DNA of 64,000 bases from Lachnoclostridium sp. An76. Its GTDB lineage: Bacteria; Bacillota; Clostridia; Lachnospirales; Lachnospiraceae. The DNA is taken from the NCBI RefSeq assembly GCF_002161355.1, contig NZ_NFHL01000001.1:1-64000 (forward strand). The letters are read 5' to 3'. The notes under the pieces were generated by a model. The model had not been told where the DNA came from. It saw only the letters and a program-made list of their open reading frames with translations, and made no database searches. The position numbers were made by a program, and so were the translations under genes. Numbering within the stretch: the first letter of the stretch is position 1; each line of letters starts with the position of its first letter. This document shows, one piece after another, positions 14,997-23,814 of this stretch.

Positions 14997-16439
14997 ATGA
15001 ATTTTTCAATCGTAAAACGTATTATTGGTTATGTCCTTGTGTTTGTGGCTGTGCTCATGGTGCTCCCGTGTATCGTAGCGGTGATCTATCAGGAGAGAGA
15101 AGGCTGGTCCTTTGTCATTACAGCGGCACTCTGCCTTCTGCTGGGCTTCCTGATCATGCGGAAAAAGCCGGAGAACAGGGTGTTCTATGTAAAAGAGGGG
15201 TTTGTGGCTGTCGCCCTGAGCTGGATCATCATGAGTGTGATGGGCAGTCTCCCCTTCCTGATCACGGGAACGATCACGAATCCCATCGATGCGATGTTTG
15301 AGACGGTTTCCGGGTTTACGACGACCGGCTCCAGTGTTCTGTCGGATGTGGAGGCTGTGTCGAAGTCTGTCCTGTTCTGGCGGAGCTTTACACACTGGAT
15401 CGGCGGTATGGGTGTTCTTGTATTCCTGCTGTCCATGCTCCATATGACGGGCGGCGGCTCCCATATCAATCTGATGAAGGCGGAAAGTCCGGGACCCTCG
15501 GTGAGCAAGCTTGTGCCCACGGTCCAGTCCACTGCGAAAATACTCTATATCATTTATCTGGCAATGACTGTGCTGGAGGTCGTGTTCCTTCTGATCGGGA
15601 AGATGCCTCTGTTTGACGCGCTGACGATCACGTTCGGCACAGCCGGGACCGGAGGATTTGGGATTAAAAATGACAGTATGGCAGGATATTCGCCATATCT
15701 GCAGATCGTGGTCACTGTATTTATGATTTTGTTCGGCGTGAATTTCAGCGCCTATTTCCTTCTCCTGAGGAGAAAGGTGAAACAGGCGTTTTCCATGGAA
15801 GAGGTGCGCTGGTACCTTCTGATCATACTGGCATCGATCGCTCTGATCACTCTGTCCGTCAGGGGTATGTACGGATCTGTCGGTGAAGCGGCCCGCCATG
15901 CTGCATTCCAGGTAGGGTCGATCATAACCACCACCGGGTATGCGAGTACAGACTTTAACCTGTGGCCGGAAGTGCCGAGGACGATACTGGTCCTCCTGAT
16001 GTTTATCGGGGCGTGCGCCGGCAGCACCGGCGGCGGGATCAAGGTGTCGCGCCTTGTGATCCTGGTCAAGACGATAAAAAAGGAATTGCATACTTTTCTC
16101 CATCCGAGGAGCCTGAAAAAGCTGAAGATGGACGGGCATACCCTTGAGCATGAGACTGTGCGCGCCACAAATGTGTTTTTGATCGCGTATGTGCTTATCT
16201 TCTCTTTCTCCGTCCTTCTGGTGGCCTTTGACGGGAATGACCTGATCACGAATTTTACAGCAGTGGCTTCCGCACTGAATAATATCGGCCCCGGTCTGGA
16301 ACTGGTGGGACCCATGGGGAATTTCGGACTGTTTTCCAACGGGGCGAAACTGGTCCTGATCTTTGATATGCTGGCGGGACGCCTGGAGATCTTCCCGCTT
16401 TTGCTCCTCTTTGTGAGGGATACATGGAAGAAGTTTTAG
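14997..16439 (+). CDS. trkH: Trk-type potassium transporter, membrane subunit
   Basis: This 480-aa protein is the potassium-conducting subunit of the Trk system. It has about ten membrane helices and the four pore loops of the family, including VSGFTTTGSSV, FGTAGTGGFG, ITTTGYAS and ALNNIGPGL, whose central Gly form the selectivity filter. The start ATG 14997 has GTGAGGGGG upstream. The ORF ends in FVRDTWKKF, the usual C-terminus. Partner TrkA lies directly upstream. Together they import K+ for turgor and pH control. Confidence 0.95.
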   Translation: MNFSIVKRIIGYVLVFVAVLMVLPCIVAVIYQEREGWSFVITAALCLLLGFLIMRKKPENRVFYVKEGFVAVALSWIIMSVMGSLPFLITGTITNPIDAMFETVSGFTTTGSSVLSDVEAVSKSVLFWRSFTHWIGGMGVLVFLLSMLHMTGGGSHINLMKAESPGPSVSKLVPTVQSTAKILYIIYLAMTVLEVVFLLIGKMPLFDALTITFGTAGTGGFGIKNDSMAGYSPYLQIVVTVFMILFGVNFSAYFLLLRRKVKQAFSMEEVRWYLLIILASIALITLSVRGMYGSVGEAARHAAFQVGSIITTTGYASTDFNLWPEVPRTILVLLMFIGACAGSTGGGIKVSRLVILVKTIKKELHTFLHPRSLKKLKMDGHTLEHETVRATNVFLIAYVLIFSFSVLLVAFDGNDLITNFTAVASALNNIGPGLELVGPMGNFGLFSNGAKLVLIFDMLAGRLEIFPLLLLFVRDTWKKF

Positions 16440-16470
16440 GGATGTTTGTCGATGAAAGGAGGATACCCCG

Positions 16471-16974
16471 GTGAGAGAGATGCGTCTTTACAAAAGAGAG
16501 ATCCGTGATCCGGAGATCATCAGAGAAATCCTGGAGGAATGCAGCGTAGTCAGGCTCGGGACCCGGGATGAGGAAGGGATGTTCATTGTCCCGGTGAATT
16601 TCGGATATGAATTCTATGAAAAAGAGAGTGGACAGGCGCTGACTCTTTTTATACACGGCGCGGGGGAGGGCAGGAAAGCGGATGCGTTTGACTTGTGCCC
16701 GGACGTAGCTGTGGAGATGGACTGCCGCCATGGGATCATTACAGGAGATTATACATGCAGCTATTCCTATTCTTACCGAAGCATCATGGGGAACGGTAAG
16801 GTGCGCAGGGCGGCAGATGAGCAGGAAAAGGTATATGGGCTCACAAAGATCATGGAGCATATGGCTCCCGGTGCGGAGATTGAGTTCAGTCCGGCTATGC
16901 TGGAGCGCACAGAAGTTTTTTGCATTGAGATGGGAAAATTCACTGCAAAGGAACGGAAAGCAAAGCAGAAATAG
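16471..16974 (+). CDS. Pyridoxamine 5'-phosphate oxidase-like flavoprotein (NimA-like)
   Basis: This 167-aa protein belongs to the PNPOx-like split-barrel group, related to nitroimidazole-resistance NimA proteins. Typical parts are IREILEECSVVRLGTRDEEGMFIVPVNFGY and a later TLFIHGAGEGRKADAF with the His that binds flavin. It probably binds FMN; the physiological substrate is unknown, and the fold alone does not show nitroimidazole reduction. The start is GTG 16471, 8 bases after AAAGGAGG; ATG 16480 is too far from it. It follows trkH by 31 bases and may be read through. Confidence 0.82.
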   Translation: MREMRLYKREIRDPEIIREILEECSVVRLGTRDEEGMFIVPVNFGYEFYEKESGQALTLFIHGAGEGRKADAFDLCPDVAVEMDCRHGIITGDYTCSYSYSYRSIMGNGKVRRAADEQEKVYGLTKIMEHMAPGAEIEFSPAMLERTEVFCIEMGKFTAKERKAKQK

Positions 16975-17015
16975 GATAAATAAAAAAAGATAAAATTGAA
17001 GTGGAGGGATCATCA

Positions 17016-17312
17016 ATGGTACATCATATCGTTATGTGGAAATTCAGACCAGAAGTAGAGGAAGAGAAGAAGCCGGAGATCAAGGCGGCGATGAAGGAAA
17101 ATCTGTCCGCGCTGGTGGGGAAAGTCCCGGGGCTTCTGACAATGGAGTTTGTAGATGAGCCTCTCGCGTCCAGCACCCATGATATTGCTCTCGTGAGCAC
17201 TCTGGAGAAGGCGGAGGACATCGAGGTATATGGCAGCCATCCGGCGCATGTGGCTGTGGCTGACACATATGTGCGTCCTTTTGTGATGGAGAGAGCCTGC
17301 CTGGATTACTGA
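17016..17312 (+). CDS. Dabb-family stress-response A/B barrel protein
   Basis: This 98-aa small protein has the Dabb pattern: VHHIVMWKF at the start, LTMEFVDEP in the middle and YGSHPAHVAVADTYVRPF at the end. Family members form dimeric alpha-beta barrels; some are enzymes or stress proteins, the role here is unknown. ATG 17016 lies 7 bases after GGAGGG, preferred over the in-frame GTG at 17001. A strong terminator follows at 17338. Confidence 0.85.
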   Translation: MVHHIVMWKFRPEVEEEKKPEIKAAMKENLSALVGKVPGLLTMEFVDEPLASSTHDIALVSTLEKAEDIEVYGSHPAHVAVADTYVRPFVMERACLDY

Positions 17313-17323
17313 TCCTGATAAAT

Positions 17324-17353
17324 GAATAGAACATGACATGCCGCACATATACT
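17324..17353 (+). promoter_or_regulatory. Candidate sigma-E promoter of yqfC
   Basis: CATATACT (17346-17353) resembles the sigma-E -10 (CATACAMT), and GAATAGA (17324-17330) lies 15 bp upstream as a -35. yqfC is sigma-E-controlled in Bacillus subtilis. The -10 lies inside the 5' arm of the preceding terminator. Confidence 0.4.
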
Positions 17354-17383
17354 GACTATAAAAGGCGTATGTGTGGCATTTTT
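17338..17383 (+). terminator. Terminator after the Dabb gene
   Basis: A 15-bp stem with G-T pairs: ATGCCGCACATATAC (17338-17352) with GCGTATGTGTGGCAT (17365-17379), then TTTTC. It overlaps the predicted promoter and start region of yqfC. Confidence 0.8.
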
Positions 17384-17385
17384 CT

Positions 17386-17673
17386 ATGGAGAGAGAACAG
17401 ATCAGGGAGAGACTCGCATCGGCTGCAAGTATGCCAAAAGATGTGGTGATGGGAGCGTCGGTGGTCACCATGCTTGGTGATTTTGAGGTGTGTATCGAAA
17501 ATTACCGCGGGATCACGGAATATACAGACAGCCTTGTCCGCGTGCAGACAAAGGGCGGACAGATCCGACTGACAGGCAGAAGGCTTCAGATCGAATATTA
17601 CACAAACGATGAGATGAAGGTCACGGGGAAGATCCAGACACTTGAATTTATCGATGGGAGGAACAGAGAGTGA
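17386..17673 (+). CDS. yqfC: Sporulation protein YqfC
   Basis: This protein of about 95 aa is of the YabP/YqfC family, made in the mother cell during sporulation. Family features are MPKDVVMGASVVTMLGDFEVCIENYRGI and YTDSLVRVQTKGGQIRLTG. The start is uncertain: ATG 17386 lacks a ribosome binding site, while GTG 17371, five codons upstream, has AAAGG 5 bases before it but lies in the terminator stem. The next gene, yqfD, overlaps its stop by 4 bases, the order found in Bacillus and clostridia. A sigma-E-type promoter upstream fits its role. Confidence 0.85.
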   Translation: MEREQIRERLASAASMPKDVVMGASVVTMLGDFEVCIENYRGITEYTDSLVRVQTKGGQIRLTGRRLQIEYYTNDEMKVTGKIQTLEFIDGRNRE

Positions 17674-18923
17674 TCCGTTCGTTTGTCCGCTGGCTGAGAG
17701 GATATGTCAGGCTCTGCGTGGCAGGGTATTCCCCGGAGCGTTTCCTGAATATGTGCTGTTTTCACCAGCTTTTTATCTGGGGACTGGAACCCACGGGAAA
17801 AGGTTACGGGATGTATATGAGTATTTCGGATTTTCGGAAATTAAAGCCCCTTGTCAGGAAAACGCACACAAAGGTCACGCTTGAAGGCAGGTATGGCTTC
17901 CCGTTTTTTCTTGCACGCTACCGGAAGAGAAAGCTTTTTTTTGCAGGGCTTTTTTTATGCGCAGTGCTTCTGCGGGGATATTCTCTTTTTATCTGGGATA
18001 TCCATTTTGAGGGGAATGTGAGATACCCGGATACAACGCTGGCAGAGTTCCTGGAGTCAGAGGGAGTCGCCCCGGCCATGCTGCGCAGCCGGGTAGACTG
18101 CCCGGGTATTGTAAAAGCTATACGAAAGGAATATAATGATATCGTTTGGGTGTCTGCGTCTATTGACGGCAGCAGGCTGAAGATCCAGGTCAAGGAAAAT
18201 GAGGATACCTTCCCGGAGGAAGAGACGTCTGCCGGAGAGGAAAAGCCGGTGGATCTGATCGCCTCTGCTGACGGCGTGATCACAGAGATCGTGACAAGGT
18301 CCGGAGTTCCTCAGGTGCATGTGGGAGATGCCGTGAAAAAAGGAGATATCCTGGTCCTGGGAAGAGTGGAAGTAGTAAATGACAGCCAGGAAGTCATCGG
18401 CTATCAGTATCACAGCTCAGATGCAGATGTATTTGCGGACACGCAGATAGAGTACACGGACACCCTTGACCTGACATATCAGGAGAAGGTCTATGACGGA
18501 AAGAAGAAATACCAGCCCTTTCTCCGTCTGGCTGACTGGACGGTATCAGTTGGAAGCATCAGGAATAAATATGAACACAGTGAGAGAGTGACAGAGGAGA
18601 CGCAGATCAGGCTGGGAGAAAATTTTTATCTGCCTTTTTCCTATGGGATGAGGTCAGTAAAGTCCTATTCTCTCGTGAAAAGGAAATATACCGAAGAAGA
18701 GGCGAGACAGCTTTTGAGCCTGGATTTTAAACGGTTTTGTGAAGATTTGGAGGAAAAAGGTGTTCAAATAAGGGGAAATGATGTTAAAATACATCTATAT
18801 GAAAATTCTGCCACTGCCTCGGGCACGCTTTTTTTGAATGAGAGGATCACTGAGGAGTCGGATACAGAAATATTAACAGTCGAAAGGAAAGAAACGGATG
18901 AGTCTGTCGGAACTGATGATTGA
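17670..18923 (+). CDS. yqfD: Sporulation protein YqfD
   Basis: This 417-aa sporulation protein has a single membrane helix at about residues 88-108 (KLFFAGLFLCAVLLRGYSLFIW), then an outside domain with LIASADGVITEIVTRSGVPQVHVGDAVKKGD. This last is a lipoyl/HlyD-like hairpin typical of YqfD. The start is GTG 17670 with GGGAGG 8 bases upstream; it overlaps the yqfC stop by 4 bases, so the genes are translationally coupled. The end overlaps phoH by 26 bases. Expression in the mother cell under sigma-E is known for the B. subtilis gene. The exact molecular task is unknown. Confidence 0.92.
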   Translation: MIRSFVRWLRGYVRLCVAGYSPERFLNMCCFHQLFIWGLEPTGKGYGMYMSISDFRKLKPLVRKTHTKVTLEGRYGFPFFLARYRKRKLFFAGLFLCAVLLRGYSLFIWDIHFEGNVRYPDTTLAEFLESEGVAPAMLRSRVDCPGIVKAIRKEYNDIVWVSASIDGSRLKIQVKENEDTFPEEETSAGEEKPVDLIASADGVITEIVTRSGVPQVHVGDAVKKGDILVLGRVEVVNDSQEVIGYQYHSSDADVFADTQIEYTDTLDLTYQEKVYDGKKKYQPFLRLADWTVSVGSIRNKYEHSERVTEETQIRLGENFYLPFSYGMRSVKSYSLVKRKYTEEEARQLLSLDFKRFCEDLEEKGVQIRGNDVKIHLYENSATASGTLFLNERITEESDTEILTVERKETDESVGTDD

Positions 18924-19905
18924 TATACCGGCTGAACATGAGGCAAACGTGTTCGGACAGTTTGACGCATATGCAAAGAAGCTTGAGAGAACGTTCCATG
19001 TTACTCTGATCGCGAGGGATGGGAGCACAAAGATCGTGGGGGAGAGCGCGGCAGCGGAAAAGGTGCTCCGCGTGCTTACCCAGCTGATGGAATTATCAAA
19101 GCGGGGAAATACCATCACAGAGCAGAATGTGGATTACGCGATCTCCCTTGTCTTTGATGACCAGGAAGAGGGGATCGTAGAGATCGACCGGGATCTGATC
19201 TGCCATACCCTGCAGGGAAAGCCGATCAAGCCAAAGACATTGGGGCAGAAAAAATACGTGGATGCCATCCGCAGTGAGATGATCACATTCGGGCTCGGAC
19301 CGGCGGGGACCGGCAAGACCTACCTCGCGATGGCAATGGCGATCACTGCCTTTAAGAGAAACGAAGTGAGCCGCATCATCCTGACCCGTCCTGCGATCGA
19401 GGCGGGGGAAAAGCTGGGATTTCTCCCGGGGGATCTCCAGAGCAAGATCGATCCCTATCTGCGTCCGCTCTATGATGCGCTTTATCAGATCATGGGAGCG
19501 GAGAGCTTTATCAAAAATTCAGAAAAAGGGCTGATCGAGGTGGCGCCCCTCGCCTATATGAGAGGACGTACCCTTGACAATGCATTTATCATTCTTGACG
19601 AGGCACAGAACACGACGCCAGCCCAGATGAAGATGTTCCTGACCAGGATCGGATTTGGCTCCAAGGTCGTGATCACCGGGGATTCCACCCAGAAGGACCT
19701 GCCTTCGGGGGCGGTTTCCGGCCTGGATGTTGCAGTGAAGGTCGTGAAGGATCTGGAAGGGATCAGCATCTGTACGCTGACGAGCAAGGATGTGGTCCGC
19801 CATCCGCTCGTACAGAGGATCGTCAAGGCGTATGAAGAGTACGAGAAAAAGAGTGAGAGAAAGAGCGCCGGAAGAGGAAAGGGCGGCAGGAGGAGAAATG
19901 TATGA
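18898..19905 (+). CDS. phoH: PhoH-family ATPase
   Basis: This 335-aa P-loop protein is of the PhoH family (PhoH-like, YbeZ type), an ATPase linked to RNA metabolism. It has GPAGTGKT at residues 134-141, FIILDEAQNTTPAQMKMFLTR as Walker B, and VVITGDSTQKDLP as the next motif. The C-terminus is Lys/Arg-rich. It starts inside the end of yqfD, with GAAAGGAAAG upstream. It overlaps ybeY by 4 bases (ATGA); YbeZ and YbeY are partners in ribosomal RNA maturation in many bacteria, so the coupling makes functional sense. Confidence 0.93.
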   Translation: MSLSELMIDIPAEHEANVFGQFDAYAKKLERTFHVTLIARDGSTKIVGESAAAEKVLRVLTQLMELSKRGNTITEQNVDYAISLVFDDQEEGIVEIDRDLICHTLQGKPIKPKTLGQKKYVDAIRSEMITFGLGPAGTGKTYLAMAMAITAFKRNEVSRIILTRPAIEAGEKLGFLPGDLQSKIDPYLRPLYDALYQIMGAESFIKNSEKGLIEVAPLAYMRGRTLDNAFIILDEAQNTTPAQMKMFLTRIGFGSKVVITGDSTQKDLPSGAVSGLDVAVKVVKDLEGISICTLTSKDVVRHPLVQRIVKAYEEYEKKSERKSAGRGKGGRRRNV

Positions 19906-20396
19906 CCCTGTATATTGAAGAAGAAGGAAGTGTCGTTCTTCCTTTTGACGTTAAGGAGACAGCGGAGCTTATCGTAGAGACAGCGCTTGACTGTGAAGAG
20001 TGCCCGTATGAGGCAGAAGTGAACCTTCTGCTCACAGATGACGAGGCGATCCACGAAATGAACCGGGAACACCGCCACATCGACCGGCCAACGGATGTGC
20101 TCTCTTTCCCGATGATAGAATATGAGATACCCGGGGATCTGAGCGGGATCGAGGAGAGCGCAGACGCTTTTGACCCGGGAACCGGCGAACTGATGCTTGG
20201 GGACATCGTGATCTCAAAGGACAGGGTCATCGCCCAGGCAGAAGAGTACGGACATTCAGTAAGAAGAGAGTACGCCTTCCTGATCGCCCACAGTATGCTC
20301 CATCTTCTTGGTTACGACCACATGGACGAGGAGGAGCGGAAAGTCATGGAGGACAGGCAGCGGGAAATTATGGAAAAGGCAGGGATCCCGCGGTAG
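19902..20396 (+). CDS. ybeY: Endoribonuclease YbeY (rRNA maturation factor)
   Basis: This 164-aa zinc-dependent RNase acts in 16S rRNA 3'-end maturation and ribosome quality control. The zinc motif HSMLHLLGYDH (three His) is near residue 130. The N-terminal half carries LLTDDEAIHEMNREHRHIDR and TDVLSFPM, both family hallmarks. Its ATG overlaps the phoH stop. The next gene starts 49 bases after its stop. Confidence 0.95.
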   Translation: MTLYIEEEGSVVLPFDVKETAELIVETALDCEECPYEAEVNLLLTDDEAIHEMNREHRHIDRPTDVLSFPMIEYEIPGDLSGIEESADAFDPGTGELMLGDIVISKDRVIAQAEEYGHSVRREYAFLIAHSMLHLLGYDHMDEEERKVMEDRQREIMEKAGIPR

Positions 20397-20445
20397 AGGG
20401 CCCGGCAGAAAATCTTTGAAGCAGAAAAAGCTGGAGGAAACAGAA

Positions 20446-22125
20446 ATGGCAGATGCACGAAAGACGAGAATACAATCCGCCCAGAATGATGATTTTATCG
20501 CACAGGGCGCGATCCTTGCCGTGGCGACTGTACTTACAAAAGTCATAGGTGTTATATACAGGATCCCTCTTGCAAATATACTCGGGGATGCGGGAAACGG
20601 TTTTTACGGATACGCATATCAGATCTATGCCATGGCGCTTATGGTATCCTCTCTGAGCCTGCCGACTGCGGTGTCCAAGCTGGTGTCTGCCAGGCTGGCG
20701 GCAGGGCAGAAGCGCAATTCTGTCCGTGTATTCCGCTGCTCCATGCTGTTTGCGGTCGTAGTGGGCATCGTTATCACGGCGGCAGTCTTTTTCGGGGCTG
20801 ACGCGATCTCCGTGTATGCGATGAAATCCCCTTTAAGCGTATATGCTCTCAAGATGCTGGCGCCGGGACTTTTCCTGGTCGCTGTCATGGCGGTGATCCG
20901 GGGGTATTTCCAGGGGCTTGGCTCGATGATGCCGACTGCGGTGTCCCAGATCATCGAGCAGCTGATCCGCGCAGTGATCAGTATCGCCGGGGCAGGCATT
21001 TTTGTTGATATGGGCACACGGGCAGGAGAAAAGGCAGGGGAAGAACTCCTGGGTCCTGCGTACGGCGCGGCAGGGGCTACCCTAGGAACCGTGCTGGGCG
21101 CTCTGATCGCTCTGATCTTCCTGTTCTTTGTGGTCTGGGCGTACCGGGGGAAGATGAACCGGCAGTACCGGACAGACCGTTCCGGGAAGGAGGACAGCTA
21201 CCGCCATATCCTGAAGGTGCTGGTGCTTACGGCTGTGCCGATCCTGTTTAGTACGGCAATCTATAATATCAATCAGATCCTTGACCTTACGATCTTTAAC
21301 CATATCATGGATGCGCAGGGATATGTGGAAGAAGAGTATATGGCTCTCCAGGGGATCTACTCGGGCAAGTATGATACCCTGGTCAATGTGCCTCTCTCGA
21401 TCCCGTGGGCGCTCTGCTCATCCGTGGTGCCAAGCCTGACCGCGGCGGTGGCTACAAGATCCAGGAAACTGGTGCATGAGAAGATTGACCAGACGCTCCG
21501 GCTTACGATGGTGATCACGATCCCGTGCGGCGTCGGTTTTCTCGTGCTGGCATCTCCGCTTATGGTGCTTCTCTACAATGACGCCAGCAAAACACCGGCA
21601 TATCTGCTCATGCTTGGATCTGTTGTTGTAGTGCTGTACGCATGGTCATCCATATCGAACTCGATCCTGCACGGGCTGAACCATATATCCAGCCCGGCGA
21701 AGAATGCCTGCATCGCCCTGGTGGTCCATCTGATCGCGTTTGTGCTCATGATGACAGCGTTCAAAATGAATGTATACGCCCTGGCGGCAGGGAATATCGT
21801 CTTTGCGGCGTGCATGTGCTGGCTGAACCAGAGGAAAGTACATAAGGTATGCGGTTTCAGGATGAATATTATGGATACATTTGTGAAACCGCTCATTGCT
21901 TCGGCTGTCATGGGCATCGTGGCTTACGGGGTGTACTTTGGCCTGGATCATCTGATCGGGGGGCGCTGGATCCCGACCATTATCGCGATCATCATAGCAA
22001 TGCTCGTATATGTGGCAGTGGTGCTTAAGATCGGGACTCTGTCGGATGCGGATATCGAAGCGCTGCCGATGGGGGCAAGGCTGCTGCGTCTGAGCAGGAA
22101 GCTCCGGCTTATGCCGGCAGAGTAA
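20446..22125 (+). CDS. SpoVB/MurJ-like polysaccharide flippase
   Basis: This 559-aa membrane protein of the MOP superfamily has about 14 helices, the first being GAILAVATVLTKVIGVIYRIPLANILGD. Members such as SpoVB flip lipid-linked cell-wall or cortex precursors across the membrane. The presence of sporulation neighbours makes SpoVB possible, but general polysaccharide export or a MurJ-like role cannot be excluded. ATG 20446 lies 8 bases after GGAGG; the frame extends upstream to 20308 but this overlaps ybeY and has an Arg-rich, unlikely N-terminus. Confidence 0.85.
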   Translation: MADARKTRIQSAQNDDFIAQGAILAVATVLTKVIGVIYRIPLANILGDAGNGFYGYAYQIYAMALMVSSLSLPTAVSKLVSARLAAGQKRNSVRVFRCSMLFAVVVGIVITAAVFFGADAISVYAMKSPLSVYALKMLAPGLFLVAVMAVIRGYFQGLGSMMPTAVSQIIEQLIRAVISIAGAGIFVDMGTRAGEKAGEELLGPAYGAAGATLGTVLGALIALIFLFFVVWAYRGKMNRQYRTDRSGKEDSYRHILKVLVLTAVPILFSTAIYNINQILDLTIFNHIMDAQGYVEEEYMALQGIYSGKYDTLVNVPLSIPWALCSSVVPSLTAAVATRSRKLVHEKIDQTLRLTMVITIPCGVGFLVLASPLMVLLYNDASKTPAYLLMLGSVVVVLYAWSSISNSILHGLNHISSPAKNACIALVVHLIAFVLMMTAFKMNVYALAAGNIVFAACMCWLNQRKVHKVCGFRMNIMDTFVKPLIASAVMGIVAYGVYFGLDHLIGGRWIPTIIAIIIAMLVYVAVVLKIGTLSDADIEALPMGARLLRLSRKLRLMPAE

Positions 22126-22277
22126 GGTGCAGACACGAATGGCAGGAACGCGAATGAAAGACTCCTGTCGGTAAGGCTGCGAAAACAAGGCGGTCGGATA
22201 TCAGCGGCGTGAAATAAGTGAACATTGTATAAAATATGCAAAAAAAGCCAATAATGTATGAAAAAGGAGTGGAGACT

Positions 22278-22655
22278 ATGAAATCCAGATACATTATCGG
22301 CTTTTTTGCAGCATTTCTGATCCTGGGTATGCTTCTGGCAGCAGGATATCAGCTTACCTATGACCATGTCATAGACAGACAGAAAGCCCAGGCCAGAGAT
22401 GAGGTATCAGGCGCAGAGAGTATCGCAGCTGAGGGGGAAAAGGTGGAGAACCCTGACGCAGAGAAGGAAGGATTCTACCTGTGCGAGCTCCAGGGATTTG
22501 TGTGCGTTTATCTGGCTGACCGGAGTACGATCTACGAGTTTACGGAAATCCCTGTGACAGACCTGCCTGAAGAAGTCCAGCAGGAGGTTGCGGAAGGAAA
22601 GTATGTAGGGACAGTAAAGGAACTGTACGCCTTCCTGGAAAACTATTCCAGCTGA
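22278..22655 (+). CDS. Membrane-anchored protein with BofC-like C-terminal domain
   Basis: This 125-aa protein has a signal-anchor helix at residues 5-24 (IIGFFAAFLILGMLLAAGYQ), an acidic linker, and a C-terminal globular part starting FYLCELQGFVCVY. This last, with the ending ELYAFLENYSS, resembles BofC C-terminal-domain proteins of Lachnospiraceae. BofC in Bacillus delays sigma-K activation by restraining SpoIVB. SpoIVB is also encoded in this window (41842), but the link is inference. GGAGTGGAG precedes ATG 22278. In-frame extension to 22236 lacks a ribosome binding site. Confidence 0.65.
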   Translation: MKSRYIIGFFAAFLILGMLLAAGYQLTYDHVIDRQKAQARDEVSGAESIAAEGEKVENPDAEKEGFYLCELQGFVCVYLADRSTIYEFTEIPVTDLPEEVQQEVAEGKYVGTVKELYAFLENYSS

Positions 22656-22757
22656 AGAATGTGACCTCATTCGGGTAGAGTCCGGATATGCAGCTCAGGA
22701 CGGGCGCGGCTATCCAGCTCTGGATGAGTTTGGAAATCCTGTTGAAGAGAGTCCGTC

Positions 22758-22786
22758 TGGACGGGGACAGATAAATAGTGTATAAT
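22758..22786 (+). promoter_or_regulatory. Candidate promoter of the DUF896-miaB group
   Basis: TGGACG (22758-22763), 17-bp spacer, TATAAT (22781-22786). The -35 is imperfect. It lies about 87 bases before the DUF896 gene. Confidence 0.5.
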
Positions 22787-22872
22787 ACACAGCGTTGAAA
22801 AGAACGGCGCTCCGGGGGTACGGCGTGCCGGATGTAAATATGGGATGTAAGATCAGACAGAGAGGAAAAGCC

Positions 22873-23094
22873 ATGGACGCACAGAAGATACAAAGGATCA
22901 ATGAACTGTACAGGAAATCAAAAGCAGAAGGGCTCACAGAGTCAGAGCGCCAGGAGCAGAAACTGCTCCGGGCAGAATATCTGGAGGCGGTGAAGCGGAA
23001 TCTCAGGGGGCAGCTCAATAATATTGATATTGAAGAAAAAGACGGCACAGTCATAAATCTTGGTGAGAAATATGGAAACAAAAGAGGAAATTAG
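22873..23094 (+). CDS. DUF896 protein (YnzC family)
   Basis: This 73-aa helical protein matches DUF896/UPF0291: QKIQRINELYRKSKAEGLT, then EQKLLRAEYLEAVKRNLRGQLNNI. B. subtilis YnzC is the best-known relative, with unknown function. The start is ATG 22873 after AGAGGAAA; in-frame upstream codons to 22795 have no family similarity. It overlaps the next gene by 23 bases. Confidence 0.88.
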   Translation: MDAQKIQRINELYRKSKAEGLTESERQEQKLLRAEYLEAVKRNLRGQLNNIDIEEKDGTVINLGEKYGNKRGN

Positions 23095-23659
23095 AAAACA
23101 GATCCTTGCGGTCCGCGCAGAGATCAGCAAGGCGGAGCGCAGGGCCGCGGAAGCAGTGATCGCGGAGCGGCTGATGCAGGCGGATTTCTATAAGAACGCG
23201 CGCTGCATCTACTGCTACGCGTCATTCCGCGATGAGGCCGGTACGGCGCAGATCATAGAAGGATCACTCAGACAGGGAAAGCGCGTGGCGGCTCCGAGAG
23301 TGGTCGGCAGGAGAGGAATGGAATTCTTTTTCATAAAGAGCCGGGCGGACTTAAGACCGGGAGCGTGGAATATCCCGGAGCCCGGACCGTGGTGCGCAAA
23401 GGCGCCTCTGCCGGATGAAGAGACGCTGGTCATCCTGCCTGGCGCCGCGTTTGACAGATCCGGTGCGAGGATTGGTTACGGGGGCGGCTTTTACGATACA
23501 TATTTGGAAGGAAATGAACGCTGTATAAAGGCTGCGCTGGCATTTGACGCGCAGTGCGTGGAAAAAGTCCCGGCGGAAGCGCATGATGTGCGGGCAGATT
23601 ATATTATTACAGAAAAGGAGCTGATCAGATGCTGTCAGGATTGCCCGGAGACCCGGTGA
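23072..23659 (+). CDS. 5-formyltetrahydrofolate cyclo-ligase
   Basis: This 195-aa enzyme converts 5-formyl-THF to 5,10-methenyl-THF with ATP, salvaging folate. Family motifs are KEEIRKQILAVRAEIS at the start, a basic middle (GKRVAAPRV) and the C-terminal ILPGAAFDRSGARIGYGGGFYD. The start METKEE at ATG 23072 lies in the end of DUF896; the ribosome binding site is weak (GGTGAG), consistent with coupling. It overlaps DUF4250 by 31 bases. It fits with the methylene-THF reductase and MetH further along in folate metabolism, though not in the same operon. Confidence 0.92.
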   Translation: METKEEIRKQILAVRAEISKAERRAAEAVIAERLMQADFYKNARCIYCYASFRDEAGTAQIIEGSLRQGKRVAAPRVVGRRGMEFFFIKSRADLRPGAWNIPEPGPWCAKAPLPDEETLVILPGAAFDRSGARIGYGGGFYDTYLEGNERCIKAALAFDAQCVEKVPAEAHDVRADYIITEKELIRCCQDCPETR

Positions 23660-23811
23660 TACTTCTGGGAGTGGTCAATACAAAGTTGAGAGATTTTTAT
23701 CCGTCTCTGGATGTACTCTGTGACGACATGCAGATCGACAGGGATGAGCTTTCAGCGAAGCTGGCCGCGATCGATTATACATACGATGCGAAGCGGAACC
23801 AGTTTGTATAA
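23629..23811 (+). CDS. DUF4250 protein
   Basis: This 60-aa protein of unknown function is common in Lachnospiraceae and related clostridia. It contains the family pattern LPGDPVILLGVVNTKLRDFYPSL. AAGGAG lies 9 bases before ATG 23629. It overlaps the preceding cyclo-ligase by 31 bases, and miaB follows after 3. Confidence 0.85.
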   Translation: MLSGLPGDPVILLGVVNTKLRDFYPSLDVLCDDMQIDRDELSAKLAAIDYTYDAKRNQFV

Positions 23812-23814
23812 CGG

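Noticed and set aside
15006-16151. Long minus-strand open frame opposite trkH
   Set aside because: Low-complexity His/Gln/Asp/Arg composition typical of antisense frames. trkH has full family motifs.
22656-22790. Open frame after the BofC-like gene suggesting a frameshifted tail
   Set aside because: The gene ends with the expected ELYAFLENYSS, so the following frame is most likely chance.
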